Source: Pseudomonas pudica (GTDB lineage Bacteria > Pseudomonadota > Gammaproteobacteria > Pseudomonadales > Pseudomonadaceae). Taken from it: 64,000 nt of DNA. Within the stretch, counting starts at the first letter, position 1. Each line of letters opens with the position of its first letter. The notes under the pieces were generated by a model. That model was not told where the DNA came from. It saw only the letters and a list, made by a program, of their open reading frames with translations, and searched no databases. The DNA is taken from positions 62,001 to 126,000 of the forward strand of contig NZ_JADLJS010000006.1 in NCBI RefSeq assembly GCF_015680405.1, written 5' to 3'. Shown one piece after another: positions 9,025-21,527 of this stretch. The translations under genes and the position numbers were made by a program.

Positions 9025-9053
9025 CGCCCGCCCGCAGTGGCTGCGGGCGGGCG
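9025..9053 (-). other. Perfect 13-bp hairpin between leuS and lptE
   Basis: CGCCCGCCCGCAG is followed after a TGG loop by its exact complement, 7 nt past the leuS stop and 25 nt before the lptE start. There is no U-run on either strand, so it looks like a processing, pausing or mRNA-stability element rather than a full terminator. Confidence 0.55.
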
Positions 9054-9059
9054 TTGCCA

Positions 9060-11738
<2,679 letters not shown>

Positions 11739-11893
11739 TCATTTAGAGTGAACGCCGTAGCATACAGCAGCGCCGCGCATCGTGGGAAACCTTCGTTGCG
11801 AATGCCCGCTGGTCGCGGCACACGGCTGCTTTTTGCAACGACGCTAAGCTCAGGTGTGGGGGGAGATATTCTTATCTTCAATGAGGTGAACGG

Positions 11894-12208
11894 ATGGGAG
11901 AGACGCAGCTACCCGCAATCAGACCGGAGCTATACGAACGCCTGATCGACCGGCTTGGCCTGGCGCTGGAAGTGGCCAGGACATCGGTGCGATTGCGCGA
12001 CGAAATGCCAGCCGAGCTGGAGTTGCGCGGCCTGAGCCACGCAGAGTTCGAACTGATCAAGGCCTACCTGGATTCCCTCCCGGAGCGCCACAATGCCTGT
12101 GTCGGCAGTTACCCACAAGCGGAGCCGACATCGGCCAAGATCATCTGGCTCAAGGACAAGAAACGCCCCGCCAGCACGGCGAGATCCAGGACGCTGCCAC
12201 ACCGCTAG
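11894..12208 (+). CDS. Small hypothetical protein conserved by position
   Basis: 104 aa, predicted soluble and helical, with a charged N-terminal half (YERLIDRLGLALEVA) and a basic C-terminus (KDKKRP, ending RTLPHR). No signal peptide, membrane segment or recognised domain. Start ATG has GAGGTGA six bases upstream, a good ribosome site. It is divergent from leuS. Codon usage looks like that of neighbouring genes, so it is probably expressed. I do not recognise the family. Confidence 0.65.
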   Translation: MGETQLPAIRPELYERLIDRLGLALEVARTSVRLRDEMPAELELRGLSHAEFELIKAYLDSLPERHNACVGSYPQAEPTSAKIIWLKDKKRPASTARSRTLPHR

Positions 12209-12344
12209 CCGTTCAGGACGCCAGGCGCAGGCTATCGCGCGCCGGTTCTTCAAAAATTGCACAACTCATGATCGGCGCCGGCCGCACCCTTGTTGACCGG
12301 CGTCGATCCTTCTAGGCTGCACGCCTGCCAAGGAGGTGTGGCCA

Positions 12345-13106
12345 ATGCCGATCCGATACTTCATCAAACAATGGCTGATGCCGCCAGGCGTCCTGTTCCT
12401 GCTGCTGCTTGTGGCCTGGTGGCTGCATCGCCGCCGGCCCAGGCTGGCAGCGCTGTGCTTTGCCGTGGGCCTTGGTGGCCTGTGGCTGATGAGCCTGCCG
12501 CTGGTGGTGCAGGAAACCGCCCGTGCACTGGAGACGGAAGCGCCGCTGGCGGTAGGCGATTGGGCCGGCCTGGCAAGCCGGGCGGATGCCATCGTGGTGC
12601 TGGGTGCGGGGCGTGAACGGGGTGACCCGGCTTGGGGGGGTAGCGACCAGCCCACGGCCACGGCGCTGGAGCGCATGCGCTTTGCCGCGCGACTGGCCAA
12701 GGCTTCGGGCTTGCCGGTGCTGACCAGCGGCGGGTTGCACTATGGCACGCCGCCGAGCGAGGCGCAGTTGATGGCTGATCGCCTGCGTGAAGATTTCGGC
12801 GTCGAGGTGAAATGGCGGGAGGAGGGGAGCCGCACGACCTGGGAGAATGCCCGGCTGACGGCCAAGGTGTTGCAGCCGTTGGGGATTCGCCGGGTGGTCG
12901 TGGTAACCCAGGCGTGGCACATGCAGCGCTCGCGCTGGAGTTTCGAGCAGGCGGGGTTCGAGGTGGTGCCGGCGCCGGTCGGGTTCCTCGGGCGCGATCA
13001 TGCGCGGCCGTTCGGCGGGTTGCTGCCGGAGAGCCGGGCGATGTGGCAGAGCGGGCAGTTGCTCAATGAAGTCGCGGGGTTGGTGGGGTACCGGGTGTTT
13101 TATTGA
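12345..13106 (+). CDS. YdcF/ElyC-type DUF218 membrane protein
   Basis: 253 aa. Two N-terminal transmembrane helices (residues about 14-30 and 35-60) are followed by a DUF218 domain: AIVVLGAGR, a GGLHYG segment, SRTTWENA and VTQAWHMQRS. ElyC in E. coli, with the same layout, affects envelope and undecaprenyl-phosphate metabolism at low temperature; the reaction is unknown. The ATG is preceded by AAGGAGGT at optimal spacing; a GTG nine bases earlier overlaps that site and is rejected as start. Confidence 0.87.
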   Translation: MPIRYFIKQWLMPPGVLFLLLLVAWWLHRRRPRLAALCFAVGLGGLWLMSLPLVVQETARALETEAPLAVGDWAGLASRADAIVVLGAGRERGDPAWGGSDQPTATALERMRFAARLAKASGLPVLTSGGLHYGTPPSEAQLMADRLREDFGVEVKWREEGSRTTWENARLTAKVLQPLGIRRVVVVTQAWHMQRSRWSFEQAGFEVVPAPVGFLGRDHARPFGGLLPESRAMWQSGQLLNEVAGLVGYRVFY

Positions 13107-13119
13107 GCCTTGTGTTGCC

Positions 13120-13226
13120 TGTGCCGGCCTCTTCGCGGGTGAACCCGCTCCCACAGGTACACCGCAGGCCATGGGCTTGTGCGGTCCCCGTGGGAGCGGG
13201 TCTACCCGCGAAGAGGCCGGTACAGG
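13120..13226. repeat. REP pair (BIME), CTTCGCGGGT..ACCCGC class
   Basis: Mirrored GGCCTCTTCGCGGGTGAACC and GGTCTACCCGCGAAGAGGCC units flank a short spacer between the convergent ydcF-like and lnt genes. They may also serve as a bidirectional transcription stop. Confidence 0.85.
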
Positions 13227-13231
13227 AAAAC

Positions 13232-14749
13232 TCAAACGGTCTTGGCAATGCGCCCGGCCAGCAACGCCCAAACCAGCAGCAATGCGCAGACAATCGCCAG
13301 CGGCCACGACCGCCATTGCAGGTACGGCGTCAGTTGCTGCATCGGCACCACTTCACCATACAGCACCGCCTGCTGGAACTGCGGCACCTGAGTGGTAATA
13401 CGGCCAAACGGGTCGATCAGCGCAGTCACGCCGTTGTTGGTGGCGCGGATCATCCAGCGGCCAGCTTCCAGCGCACGCATCTGCGCCATCTGCAGGTGCT
13501 GCAACGGGCCGATCGAGGTGCCGAACCAGGTGTCGTTGCTGATGGTCAGCAGCAGGTCGCTGCGGGCCGCCAGGCCTGCGGCGAATTCGGGGTAGACCAC
13601 TTCGTAGCAGATGTAAGGCGCAATCTGGTAGCCCTTGGCCTGCAGCAGCGGCTGGTCTTCCGGCCCGCGGGCGAAGTCCGACATGGGCAGGTTGAAGAAC
13701 TCGATCAGGCCGCGCAGCATGTCCTGCAGCGGCACATACTCGCCAAACGGCACCAGCTTCTGCTTGAGGTAGGTGCCATCGCCTTCACCGGTGACGGTGA
13801 TGCCGTTGTAGTAGCGGCGCTGGTGATGCACCACTTCACGCACCGGCACACCGGTGATCAGCGCCGAATGCCGTTCGGCGGCGAACCGGCCCATCACGTC
13901 GATATAGCCTTGGGCCTGGTCCTTGAGCACCGGCACCGCGGTTTCCGGCCACACCAGCAGGTCCACCGGCCTGGAGCTGAAGCTCAGGTCACGGTACAGC
14001 GCCAGTTGCGCGTCGATGTGTGCCGGGTCCCATTTCAGGTCCTGCTCGACATTGCCCTGGATGGCCGCCACTTTCAGCGGGTCGCCCGCCGGCTTGGTCC
14101 AGGCGTGGCCCTTTAGTGCCAGGCCCAGCACCCACGGGGCCAGCAACAGCAGGCAGCCCACCGCCAGGAACGAGGGGCGGCCGCGCAGGCGGTGCAGGTT
14201 GCACAGCAGGGCAGCGGTCAGGGCCAGGGCGAAGGAAATCAGCCACACGCCGCCCAGCGGTGCCAGGCCGGCCAGCGGGCCGTCCAGCTGGCTGTAGCCG
14301 GCGTAGAGCCAAGGGAAACCGGTCAGGAACCAGCCGCGGAAGGCCTCTTGCAGCAGCCACAGGGCGGCGAAGCACAGGGCGTCGGCCAGCGGTGCTTCGG
14401 TGCGACGCAGCCAGCGGGCCCACAGCCAGGTGGGCAGGGCGAAGAACCAGGCCAAGGCGGCGAAGAACGCCAGCAGCAGCAGGATGGCCAGCAGCGGCGA
14501 GGCGCCGCCGTAGGTGTTCATGCTGACGTAGATCCACCAGGTGCCGGCACCGTACAGGCCGAAGCCGAACCACCAGCCACGCCACATGGCCTGGCGCGGG
14601 CTGAGCTCGCGCAGGCCAAGGTAGAGCAGGGCGATGGACAACACGGCCAGTGGCCAGATGTCGAATGGCGCCAGGGCCAGGAGGGTGGAGGCACCGGCCG
14701 CCAGGGCCAGCAGGTTACCGGGCCAGCCGGGGCGGGTGATCCAACGCAT
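13232..14749 (-). CDS. lnt: Apolipoprotein N-acyltransferase
   Basis: 505 aa inner-membrane enzyme that N-acylates the lipid-modified Cys of lipoproteins, completing their maturation. About six N-terminal membrane helices precede a periplasmic nitrilase (CN hydrolase) domain. The catalytic triad is visible: Glu in VWPETAVP, Lys in KQKLVPFGEYVP and Cys in PYICYEVVYPE. A final helix ends the protein. It is the last gene of the phoH-ybeY-corC-lnt cluster (9-nt gap from corC). RlpA, LptE, the MltB-type protein and others in this window would be its substrates. Confidence 0.97.
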   Translation of the reverse strand: MRWITRPGWPGNLLALAAGASTLLALAPFDIWPLAVLSIALLYLGLRELSPRQAMWRGWWFGFGLYGAGTWWIYVSMNTYGGASPLLAILLLLAFFAALAWFFALPTWLWARWLRRTEAPLADALCFAALWLLQEAFRGWFLTGFPWLYAGYSQLDGPLAGLAPLGGVWLISFALALTAALLCNLHRLRGRPSFLAVGCLLLLAPWVLGLALKGHAWTKPAGDPLKVAAIQGNVEQDLKWDPAHIDAQLALYRDLSFSSRPVDLLVWPETAVPVLKDQAQGYIDVMGRFAAERHSALITGVPVREVVHHQRRYYNGITVTGEGDGTYLKQKLVPFGEYVPLQDMLRGLIEFFNLPMSDFARGPEDQPLLQAKGYQIAPYICYEVVYPEFAAGLAARSDLLLTISNDTWFGTSIGPLQHLQMAQMRALEAGRWMIRATNNGVTALIDPFGRITTQVPQFQQAVLYGEVVPMQQLTPYLQWRSWPLAIVCALLLVWALLAGRIAKTV

Positions 14750-14757
14750 GTTTGTCC

Positions 14758-15597
14758 TTAACGGGTGATCGGTGTCAGGCGCAGCAAGTGTATCCGCCGG
14801 CTGTCGGCATTGAGAATACGGAACTTGTAAGGGCCGATCTCGGTGGTTTCGTTGCGCTTGGGCAGGTGACCGAAGGCACTCATCACCAGGCCGCCGACCG
14901 TGTCGAACTCGTCATCGGAGAATTCGCTGTCGAAGAACTCGTTGAAGTTCTCGATCGGGGTAAGCGCCTTGACCAGGAAGTCACCGCTGGGCAGCGGCTT
15001 GATGTAGCTGTCTTCCTCGACGTCGTGCTCGTCCTCGATGTCGCCGACAATCTGCTCCAGCACGTCCTCGATGGTGACCAGGCCGGCCACGCCACCGTAC
15101 TCGTCGATGACGACGGCCATGTGGTTATGGTTGGCGCGGAACTCGCGCAGCAGCACGTTCAGGCGCTTGGACTCGGGCACGAAAGTGGCTGGGCGCAGCA
15201 GGTCCTTGATGTTGAAGCTGTCGCCGTTCTCCTTGAGGATCAGCGGCAGCAGGTCCTTGGCGAGCAGGATCCCGAGCACATCATCGTGGCTTTCGCCGAT
15301 CACCGGGTAGCGCGAGTGCGCGGCGTCGATCACCGCTGGCAGAAACTCGCGCGGCGACTGGCTGGCCTTGATGCTGATCATCTGCGAACGCGGCACCATG
15401 ATGTCGCGAACCTGCAGGTCGGCCACCTGGATGGCGCCTTCAACGATGGTCAGCGCCTCGCTGTCCAGCAGTTTGTTCTGATGGGCTTCGCGCAGCAGTT
15501 CAAGGAGTTGCTGGCGGTTTTTCGGCTCATGGGCAAAAGCCTGGGTCAGTTTACCCAGCCAGGACTTCTGCCCGTTGCTCGATCGATCTTCGCTCAT
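14758..15597 (-). CDS. corC: CorC/HlyC-type CBS-domain protein
   Basis: 279 aa soluble protein. Two CBS domains (about 65-190: DIMVPRSQM, DVLGILLAKDLLP, MAVVIDEYGGVAGLVTIED) are followed by a CorC_HlyC domain (about 205-275), linked to Mg/Co efflux. The start MSEDRSSN is chosen because the family begins here; the frame is open another 48 codons upstream, overlapping ybeY, without family similarity. It sits between ybeY and lnt. Confidence 0.93.
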   Translation of the reverse strand: MSEDRSSNGQKSWLGKLTQAFAHEPKNRQQLLELLREAHQNKLLDSEALTIVEGAIQVADLQVRDIMVPRSQMISIKASQSPREFLPAVIDAAHSRYPVIGESHDDVLGILLAKDLLPLILKENGDSFNIKDLLRPATFVPESKRLNVLLREFRANHNHMAVVIDEYGGVAGLVTIEDVLEQIVGDIEDEHDVEEDSYIKPLPSGDFLVKALTPIENFNEFFDSEFSDDEFDTVGGLVMSAFGHLPKRNETTEIGPYKFRILNADSRRIHLLRLTPITR

Positions 15598-15622
15598 GGC
15601 GGTTCTCGTGATCCTTCGTGTA

Positions 15623-16096
15623 TCAGTGTGTGATGGTATCGGTTTCATCGTCGGCGTACGGGTCGGGATGACCCAGTTCTGCCAGCAATTCCCGTTCCAG
15701 GCCTTCCATTTCCTCGGCTTCCTCATCTTCGATGTGGTCATAGCCGAGCAGGTGCAGGCAACCGTGGATGACCAGGTGCGCCCAGTGCGCTTCCAGCGAC
15801 TTGCCCTGTTCGGCGGCTTCGCGCTCGACCACCGGCACGCAGATCACCAGGTCGCCCAGCAGCGGGATATCGAGCAGGTCGTCGGGGACATCGGCCGGGA
15901 ACGACAGCACATTGGTCGCGTAGTCCTTGTGCCGATAGTTGTGGTTCAGCTCGCGGCCTTCGGTTTCGTCGACCAGGCGAATGGTCATTTCCGAATCGGC
16001 GCTGCGCTGGCGCAGGGCCAGTTCGCACCAGCGGCGAAAGGCGGTGTCATCCGGGGCGGCAGCATCCGTGGCCCGTTGAATATCGAGTTCAAGCAT
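15623..16096 (-). CDS. ybeY: rRNA maturation endoribonuclease YbeY
   Basis: 157 aa metal-dependent RNase involved in 16S rRNA 3'-end maturation and ribosome quality control. The zinc signature [11 protein letters not shown] (three His) is intact, and SFPADVP is the usual upstream motif. The start MLELD overlaps the end of phoH by 8 nt, indicating translational coupling. The acidic tail after the zinc site is typical. Confidence 0.96.
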   Translation of the reverse strand: MLELDIQRATDAAAPDDTAFRRWCELALRQRSADSEMTIRLVDETEGRELNHNYRHKDYATNVLSFPADVPDDLLDIPLLGDLVICVPVVEREAAEQGKSLEAHWAHLVIHGCLHLLGYDHIEDEEAEEMEGLERELLAELGHPDPYADDETDTITH

Positions 16097-17087
16097 CTTT
16101 GCCTGGCGCCTCGGGCTTGGCCTGGCGGGCATCGAAGCGGTCGTAGGCCTCGACAATGCGCTGCACCAGTGGGTGACGAACCACATCTTTGGGTTGGAAG
16201 TGGGTGAAACTGATCCCCGGAACGTCCTTCAACACCTCGATGACGTGCGCCAGGCCCGACTTGGTGCCACGGGGCAGGTCGACCTGGGTGATGTCACCGG
16301 TGATGACCGCGGTGGAGCCGAAGCCGATACGGGTGAGGAACATCTTCATCTGTTCCAGTGTGGTGTTCTGGCTCTCGTCGAGAATGATGAAGCTGTTGTT
16401 CAGGGTGCGGCCACGCATGTAGGCCAGCGGGGCGATCTCGATTACCTGACGCTCGATCAGCTTGGCCACGTGTTCGAAGCCGAGCATTTCGTACAGGGCG
16501 TCGTACAGCGGGCGCAGGTACGGGTCGATCTTCTGGGCCAGGTCGCCGGGCAGGAAGCCGAGCTTTTCGCCCGCCTCTACCGCCGGGCGCACCAGCAGGA
16601 TGCGGCGCACCTGTTCGCGTTCCAGCGCGTCCACGGCGCAGGCCACGGCCAGGTAGGTCTTGCCGGTACCGGCCGGGCCGATGCCGAAGTTGATGTCGTT
16701 GGCCAGGATTTCCTTGACGTAGCGTTGCTGGTTGACCCCGCGCGGGCGGATGTTGCCCTTGCGCGTGCGCAGCGACACGCTGACCTCGTTGACGGCCGGG
16801 TTGTCGATGTTCTCGACGGTCGATTCCTGCAGGTACAGGTGCACGGTTTCCGGGGACAGGTCGCTGGCCTTGGTCTCGCGGTAGAGACGGCGCAGCAGCT
16901 GTTCGGCAGCGGAGGTGGTCTTGGGTTCGCCGATCAGTTCGAACTGATTGCCGCGGTTGCGGATCTCGATGGCCAGGCGCTGTTCGATCAGGCGCAGGTG
17001 CTCGTCGAACTGGCCGCACAAGTTGGCGAAACGGTGGGCCTCGAAAGGTTCGAGGATGAAACGATGAGGTTGTATGGGTGCGTTCAA
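16089..17087 (-). CDS. ybeZ: PhoH-like ATPase YbeZ
   Basis: 332 aa P-loop NTPase. Walker A is GPAGTGKT and the Walker-B-like DESQNTT follows. An N-terminal RNA-binding-like region (about residues 20-100) precedes the ATPase core. YbeZ is known to partner YbeY in rRNA processing. First gene of phoH-ybeY-corC-lnt, with an 8-nt overlap into ybeY. In P. aeruginosa miaB is, as I recall, the next gene upstream, but here only a REP element and a short gap follow. Confidence 0.95.
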   Translation of the reverse strand: MNAPIQPHRFILEPFEAHRFANLCGQFDEHLRLIEQRLAIEIRNRGNQFELIGEPKTTSAAEQLLRRLYRETKASDLSPETVHLYLQESTVENIDNPAVNEVSVSLRTRKGNIRPRGVNQQRYVKEILANDINFGIGPAGTGKTYLAVACAVDALEREQVRRILLVRPAVEAGEKLGFLPGDLAQKIDPYLRPLYDALYEMLGFEHVAKLIERQVIEIAPLAYMRGRTLNNSFIILDESQNTTLEQMKMFLTRIGFGSTAVITGDITQVDLPRGTKSGLAHVIEVLKDVPGISFTHFQPKDVVRHPLVQRIVEAYDRFDARQAKPEAPGKDA

Positions 17088-17183
17088 GGTCGTTTTTAGC
17101 CGCTCGACGGCAATGGATGTGAACTCAAGAATAACCCTTGAATGCCAGTGGCGAAAGCACTGAAACGTTCAACGGTATGTATG

Positions 17184-17295
17184 GCCTGCTCCGGCCCTAT
17201 CGCCGGCAAGCCGGTCTCCCACAGATATTGCACAGGCCTGAAGCTTGCGCAGTACCTGTGAAAGCTGGCTTGCCGGCGATGAGGCCGGGACAGGC
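17184..17295. repeat. REP pair (BIME), TATCGCCGGCAAGCC class
   Basis: Mirrored CCTATCGCCGGCAAGCCGG and GGCTTGCCGGCGATGAGGCC units lie in the gap between the divergent ybeZ and DUF1820 genes. Confidence 0.85.
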
Positions 17296-17363
17296 AACAC
17301 AGATCAGCAAACCTGTCTGCTATGATGCCCGCCTTTTCTTACGCATGTGTTATCCCGACGAAC

Positions 17364-17690
17364 ATGAGCAAACGCGAACCTGCCATCTATAAAGTGATCT
17401 TCCTCAACCAGGGGCAGGTCTTCGAGATGTATGCCAAGCAGATCTACCAGAGCGACCTGTGGGGGTTCCTGGAAATCGAGGAGTTCGTGTTCGGCGAGCG
17501 TTCGCAGCTGGTGGTGGACCCGAGCGAGGAGAAGCTCAAAAGCCAGTTCGATGGGGTGATCCGCAGCTTCGTGCCGATGCACTCGATCGTGCGCATCGAC
17601 GAGGTGGAGCGACTGGGCACAGCTAAGATCAGCGAAGCCAAGGGCGGCGGCAACGTGATGCCGTTCCCCATGCCGATGCCGGAAAAGTAA
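17364..17690 (+). CDS. DUF1820 family protein
   Basis: 108 aa cytoplasmic protein of the DUF1820 family found next to hemL in pseudomonads. Visible features are YKVIFLNQGQVFEMYAK, the EEF-FGERSQLVVDPSEE block and a Pro/Met-rich tail (PFPMPMPEK). The start MSKREPA was chosen by family length; upstream in-frame codons run into the promoter region. Function unknown. Confidence 0.85.
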   Translation: MSKREPAIYKVIFLNQGQVFEMYAKQIYQSDLWGFLEIEEFVFGERSQLVVDPSEEKLKSQFDGVIRSFVPMHSIVRIDEVERLGTAKISEAKGGGNVMPFPMPMPEK

Positions 17691-17693
17691 CCC

Positions 17694-18239
17694 TCAGGGG
17701 AGTGGCGAGAACGGCGTTCGCCCTTCGGCGTTCTGCAGTTCGAGCAGGTACTTGCGGAAGATCTGGCCGAGCACCTGGGTGGCATGCTCCAGCTCGTCGC
17801 GGGGCATTTGCTCGGTCACTTCGTCGGCCATGTCCAGCGCATCCTCGGCGCCGTTGACCGCGGCCATCTTCAGCAGGATGTAGGCCTGCACATTGTTGGC
17901 CTTGACCCCTTCACCACGGAAGAACATGGCGCCCAGGCGGTACTGGGCCTCGGCGTGGCCTTGCAGCGAGGCCTTTTCGAACCAGTTCAAGGCTTTGCCC
18001 AGATTTTTCGGCGTTTGCGTGTAGTAGTAATCGCCCAGTTCGAATTGCGCCTGGGCATCCCCCGCCGTTGCCGTCTGCTCACAAGCCTTGAGGGCGTTTG
18101 CCAAGTCTTCAGGCTGGACATTCAAGGTGCAGCGGCCCGTCGCCGGAATCAGCAACGAGTTACCGCCCTCCGCCAGGGCCAGCAGGGGCTGAAGAAGCAA
18201 CAGGCAGCCCAGGGTCAGGGCGCGGCCGGTGCGGTTCAT
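17694..18239 (-). CDS. Periplasmic Sel1/TPR-repeat protein
   Basis: 181 aa. A signal peptide (LLLLQPLLALAEG) is followed by two or three Sel1-like repeats, each ending in an alternating A-x-Y-x-L-G pattern (FELGDYYY, YRLGAMFFRGEG). Such repeats bind partner proteins in the envelope; the partner is unknown. Its end lies 3 nt from the end of the convergent DUF1820 gene. It is found beside hemL in other pseudomonads. Confidence 0.85.
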   Translation of the reverse strand: MNRTGRALTLGCLLLLQPLLALAEGGNSLLIPATGRCTLNVQPEDLANALKACEQTATAGDAQAQFELGDYYYTQTPKNLGKALNWFEKASLQGHAEAQYRLGAMFFRGEGVKANNVQAYILLKMAAVNGAEDALDMADEVTEQMPRDELEHATQVLGQIFRKYLLELQNAEGRTPFSPLP

Positions 18240-18391
18240 GGGGATCGACTTACCTCTGCAAAGCTGCGGCCAATGTCTCTGGTGGCACATTATGGGATAA
18301 GCAGCGCCAACCTTACAAAGTTTTACTCGAATTTCTGCTTGGTTGGGGAAGTCAGCTGATTGTGCATGGGTATTTGTTGCCTGTACCGGCC

Positions 18392-18510
18392 TCTGTGGGA
18401 GCGGCCTTGTGTCGCGAAAGGGCTGCGAAGCAGCCCCAGCAATCTGTGCATTACTGCTGAAGTCCTGGGGCCGCTTTGCGGCCCTTTCGCGACACAAGGC
18501 CGCTCCCACA
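18392..18510. repeat. REP pair (BIME), CGCGACACAAGGCCGCTCC class
   Basis: Mirrored GGAGCGGCCTTGTGTCGCG and CGCGACACAAGGCCGCTCC units with GGGCTGC / GCGGCCC arms lie between hemL and the Sel1 gene. Confidence 0.85.
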
Positions 18511-18528
18511 AAAGCGCGGTGCAGCGTG

Positions 18529-19812
18529 TTATTTCAGGGCTGCAAAAGCCTTCTCAGCCGCATCCAGGGTGATCTGCAGCTCCTTGTCGCCGTGGGCGAT
18601 GGAGGTGAAGCCGGCCTCGAACGCGCTCGGCGCCAGGTACACGCCACCATCGAGCATCAGGTGGAAGAAGCGCTTGAAGCGCTCGGCATCGCTGGCCATC
18701 ACGTCTTCGAAGGTGACGATGTCGTCGGCACCGCTGAAGTACAGGCCGAACATGGCACCGGCCTGGGTGGTGACGAACGGCACGCCAGCGGCATCGGCGC
18801 GCTGTTGCAGGCCGTCGAGCATGCGGCTGGTGTAGTCGGTCAGTTCGGCGTGGAAGCCCGGGCGGCTGATCAGCTTAAGGGTGGTCAGGCCGGCGGCCAT
18901 GGCCAGCGGGTTACCCGACAGGGTACCGGCCTGGTAGACCGGGCCGAGCGGGGCGATGCAGCCCATGATTTCACGCTTGCCGCCGAAGCAGCCGACCGGC
19001 ATGCCGCCACCGACGATCTTGCCGAAGGTCGACAGGTCCGGCTTGATGCCGTAATGGCCCTGGGCGCCGCCGAGCGAAACGCGGAAACCGGTCATCACTT
19101 CGTCGAAGATCAACACCACGCCGTGCTTGTCGCACTGCTCGCGCAGGCCTTCGAGGAAGCCTGGCGCCGGCGGTACGCAGTTCATGTTGCCGGCGACCGG
19201 TTCGACGATGATGCAGGCAACGGTCTGGCCGACTTCGGCCAGGGTTTTCTCGACGGCGACGATGTCGTTGAACGGCAGGGTCAGGGTGTGCTTGGCGAAG
19301 TCCGCCGGCACGCCCGCCGAACTTGGCACGCCCTGGGTCAGCAGACCGGAGCCGGCTTTAACCAGCAGGCTGTCGGAGTGGCCGTGGTAGCAGCCTTCGA
19401 ACTTGATGATGGCGTCACGGCCGGTGTAGCCACGGGCCAGGCGGATGGCGCTCATGGTGGCTTCGGTGCCCGAGCTGACCATGCGCACCATCTCCATGGA
19501 CGGCACCAGCGAGCAGACCAGGTCGGCCATCTCGGTTTCCATGGCGGTCGGGGCGCCATAGGACAGGCCGTGCTCCAGCTGCCTGCGTACCGAGTCCAGT
19601 ACCTCTGGGTGGCCGTGGCCGAGGATCATCGGGCCCCAGGAGCCGACGTAGTCGACGTAGCGCTTGTCATCCTCGTCAACGACGTAGGCGCCTTCGGCAT
19701 GCTTGAAGAACAGCGGCGTGCCGCCAACGCTCTTGAAAGCGCGGACCGGCGAGTTGACGCCACCGGGAATGTGCTTCTGGGCTTGGGCGAACAGGGCTTC
19801 GGAACGGGACAT
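18529..19812 (-). CDS. hemL: Glutamate-1-semialdehyde 2,1-aminomutase
   Basis: 427 aa PLP enzyme forming 5-aminolevulinate for haem synthesis (C5 pathway). Visible are [25 protein letters not shown], the PLP-binding lysine in [12 protein letters not shown] and [10 protein letters not shown]. Full length. It is preceded by thiE with a 15-nt gap, the thiD-thiE-hemL order shared across Pseudomonas, so probably one transcript. Confidence 0.97.
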   Translation of the reverse strand: MSRSEALFAQAQKHIPGGVNSPVRAFKSVGGTPLFFKHAEGAYVVDEDDKRYVDYVGSWGPMILGHGHPEVLDSVRRQLEHGLSYGAPTAMETEMADLVCSLVPSMEMVRMVSSGTEATMSAIRLARGYTGRDAIIKFEGCYHGHSDSLLVKAGSGLLTQGVPSSAGVPADFAKHTLTLPFNDIVAVEKTLAEVGQTVACIIVEPVAGNMNCVPPAPGFLEGLREQCDKHGVVLIFDEVMTGFRVSLGGAQGHYGIKPDLSTFGKIVGGGMPVGCFGGKREIMGCIAPLGPVYQAGTLSGNPLAMAAGLTTLKLISRPGFHAELTDYTSRMLDGLQQRADAAGVPFVTTQAGAMFGLYFSGADDIVTFEDVMASDAERFKRFFHLMLDGGVYLAPSAFEAGFTSIAHGDKELQITLDAAEKAFAALK

Positions 19813-19827
19813 GGGGGTTCTCTCGAA

Positions 19828-20451
19828 TCAGGATGCGAACAAGGCGTTGAAGGCGCGGGCGCGGCGGGTGACTTCCTGCGCGCTGTCGGCACCGAACAGG
19901 CCGTGGATCACCGCCAGCAGGTCGGCGCCATGGGCGACCAGCGGGGCGGCGTTGTCGAGGGTAATGCCGCCGATCACCGCGATCGGCAGTTTCACCTGGG
20001 CGCGGGCCTGCTCCAGCAGTTCGATGTTGGCAGCGGGGGCACCCGGCTTGGTGACGGAATTGAAGAAGCGGCCAAAGGCCACGTAGCTGGCGCCTTCGTT
20101 GGCAGCCTGGGTGGCCAGTTCGAGGCTGGCGTGGCAGGTGGAGCCGATGATCGCCTGGCGGCCGAGCAGGGCGCGGGCCGGGGTCAGCGGGCCGTCGGTC
20201 TGGCCCAGGTGCACGCCGACGCCCAGGCGCGCGGCCAGTTCGGCGTCGTCGTTGATGAGCAGCTGGGTGCCGTAGCGCTCGCAGAGCTTCAGCAGCCCTT
20301 CGGCTTCACGCAGGCGGCGCGCCGCGTCGTCACTTTTGTCGCGGTACTGCAGCAGGCACACGCCGCCTTCCAGTGCCGCCTCGACATGGGACAGAAAACG
20401 GCCAGCGAGCAGCTGGCTGTCGGTGATGGCGTACAGACCGCGTAGCTTCAT
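19828..20451 (-). CDS. thiE: Thiamine-phosphate synthase
   Basis: 207 aa TIM-barrel enzyme joining HMP-PP and thiazole phosphate. Visible motifs are GLYAITDS at the start, [20 protein letters not shown] and [14 protein letters not shown]. The start is [11 protein letters not shown]; extra in-frame codons upstream overlap thiD and lack similarity. Lies 13 nt after thiD. Confidence 0.96.
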   Translation of the reverse strand: MKLRGLYAITDSQLLAGRFLSHVEAALEGGVCLLQYRDKSDDAARRLREAEGLLKLCERYGTQLLINDDAELAARLGVGVHLGQTDGPLTPARALLGRQAIIGSTCHASLELATQAANEGASYVAFGRFFNSVTKPGAPAANIELLEQARAQVKLPIAVIGGITLDNAAPLVAHGADLLAVIHGLFGADSAQEVTRRARAFNALFAS

Positions 20452-20464
20452 TGGAGGCCTCGTG

Positions 20465-21262
20465 TCAGGAGCAGTAATCCAGCGGCAGGCGGCGTGGCAC
20501 GAATTGGCCCTTGCCCAGTTGTTCGGCGTCACGCAGGGTGCGCCAGGTGTAGTCCAGAGCGCTGCGGACGGCGCTTTCCAGCTGCTCGCCGAGGGCCAGG
20601 CGGCCGGCCAGGGCGCTGGCCAGGGTGCAGCCCGAGCCGTGGTAGCTGCCCGGCAGGCGCTGGCAGGTCCAGGTGTGGCGCTGGCCGTCGCGGCTGTACA
20701 GGCGGTTGTGAATTTCGTCTTCGTCGCCGTGACCGCCGGTAATCAGCAGGTGTCTACAGAACGGCAACAGTTTCTCGGCACACTCGTCGGCGGTGCCTTC
20801 GGGCAGTTCGGCAAGTATGCGGGCTTCGGGCAGGTTCGGCGTGGCGATGGTCGCCAGAGGCAGCAGGCGTTCGCGCAGGGCGTAGCCCACTTCGTCCTTG
20901 CCCAGGCGGCCACCACCACCGGCACGCAGCACCGGGTCGCAGACCAGCGGCAGGTGCGGGTGGGCGGCCAGCAGTTCGGCGACAGTGTCGACCATTTCGA
21001 TCGAACCGAGCATGCCCAGCTTGACGGCGGCCACCGTAGAGTCGGCCAGCACGGCGTTGGCCTGGGCCAGCACCCACTCGCGGTCGAGCACGCGGAAGTC
21101 GGAAACGTTGACGGTATCCTGCACGGTCAGGGCGGTCACCGCGGGTGCGGCGTGACAGCCTTGGGCGATCAGGGCTTCGATATCTGCCTGCAGGCCGGCG
21201 CCGCCACTGGGGTCGTGGCCGGATAGACAGAGGACAACGGGGCGGGAGCTGTAGGTATTCAT
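20465..21262 (-). CDS. thiD: Hydroxymethylpyrimidine (phosphate) kinase
   Basis: 265 aa ribokinase-fold kinase making HMP-PP for ThiE. Key motifs are [15 protein letters not shown] at the N-terminus, [10 protein letters not shown], and the anion-hole/catalytic region [15 protein letters not shown]. The start MNTYSSR is chosen over an ATG seven codons upstream by spacing to the core fold. Divergent from the ladS-type kinase. I see no TPP riboswitch in its 5' region. Confidence 0.95.
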   Translation of the reverse strand: MNTYSSRPVVLCLSGHDPSGGAGLQADIEALIAQGCHAAPAVTALTVQDTVNVSDFRVLDREWVLAQANAVLADSTVAAVKLGMLGSIEMVDTVAELLAAHPHLPLVCDPVLRAGGGGRLGKDEVGYALRERLLPLATIATPNLPEARILAELPEGTADECAEKLLPFCRHLLITGGHGDEDEIHNRLYSRDGQRHTWTCQRLPGSYHGSGCTLASALAGRLALGEQLESAVRSALDYTWRTLRDAEQLGKGQFVPRRLPLDYCS

Positions 21263-21527
21263 GGTCGGCGAGCTTACCACCAATCCTGTTTGGGCGGATC
21301 GTCCTACAAACGAGTTTTGTTGATCATAAGGTCAGGTTTTTGCCTGTTTAATTTCTGAAAGCATTGATTTAGAGCCTTTTCTTTGTGATTGGATATGGTC
21401 GATTGCCAGGTTGCGAAGCTATGCTAGAGTGCTCGGATAACTCTACAAACGGGTTCTGCCGGATCGTGTCGTCTCAAACGGATGGGAGGCAACCGCGACT
21501 CGACTGGACAGGCCATGCTGGGGCTGT

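Noticed and set aside
18343..20445. 700-codon plus-strand open frame opposite hemL and thiE
   Set aside because: Shadow of hemL and thiE, with Gly/Ala/His/Val-rich composition typical of antisense translation.
21263..21527. TPP riboswitch or attenuator in front of thiD
   Set aside because: No thi-box-like conserved sequence or expression-platform hairpin was found; only a normal divergent promoter gap.
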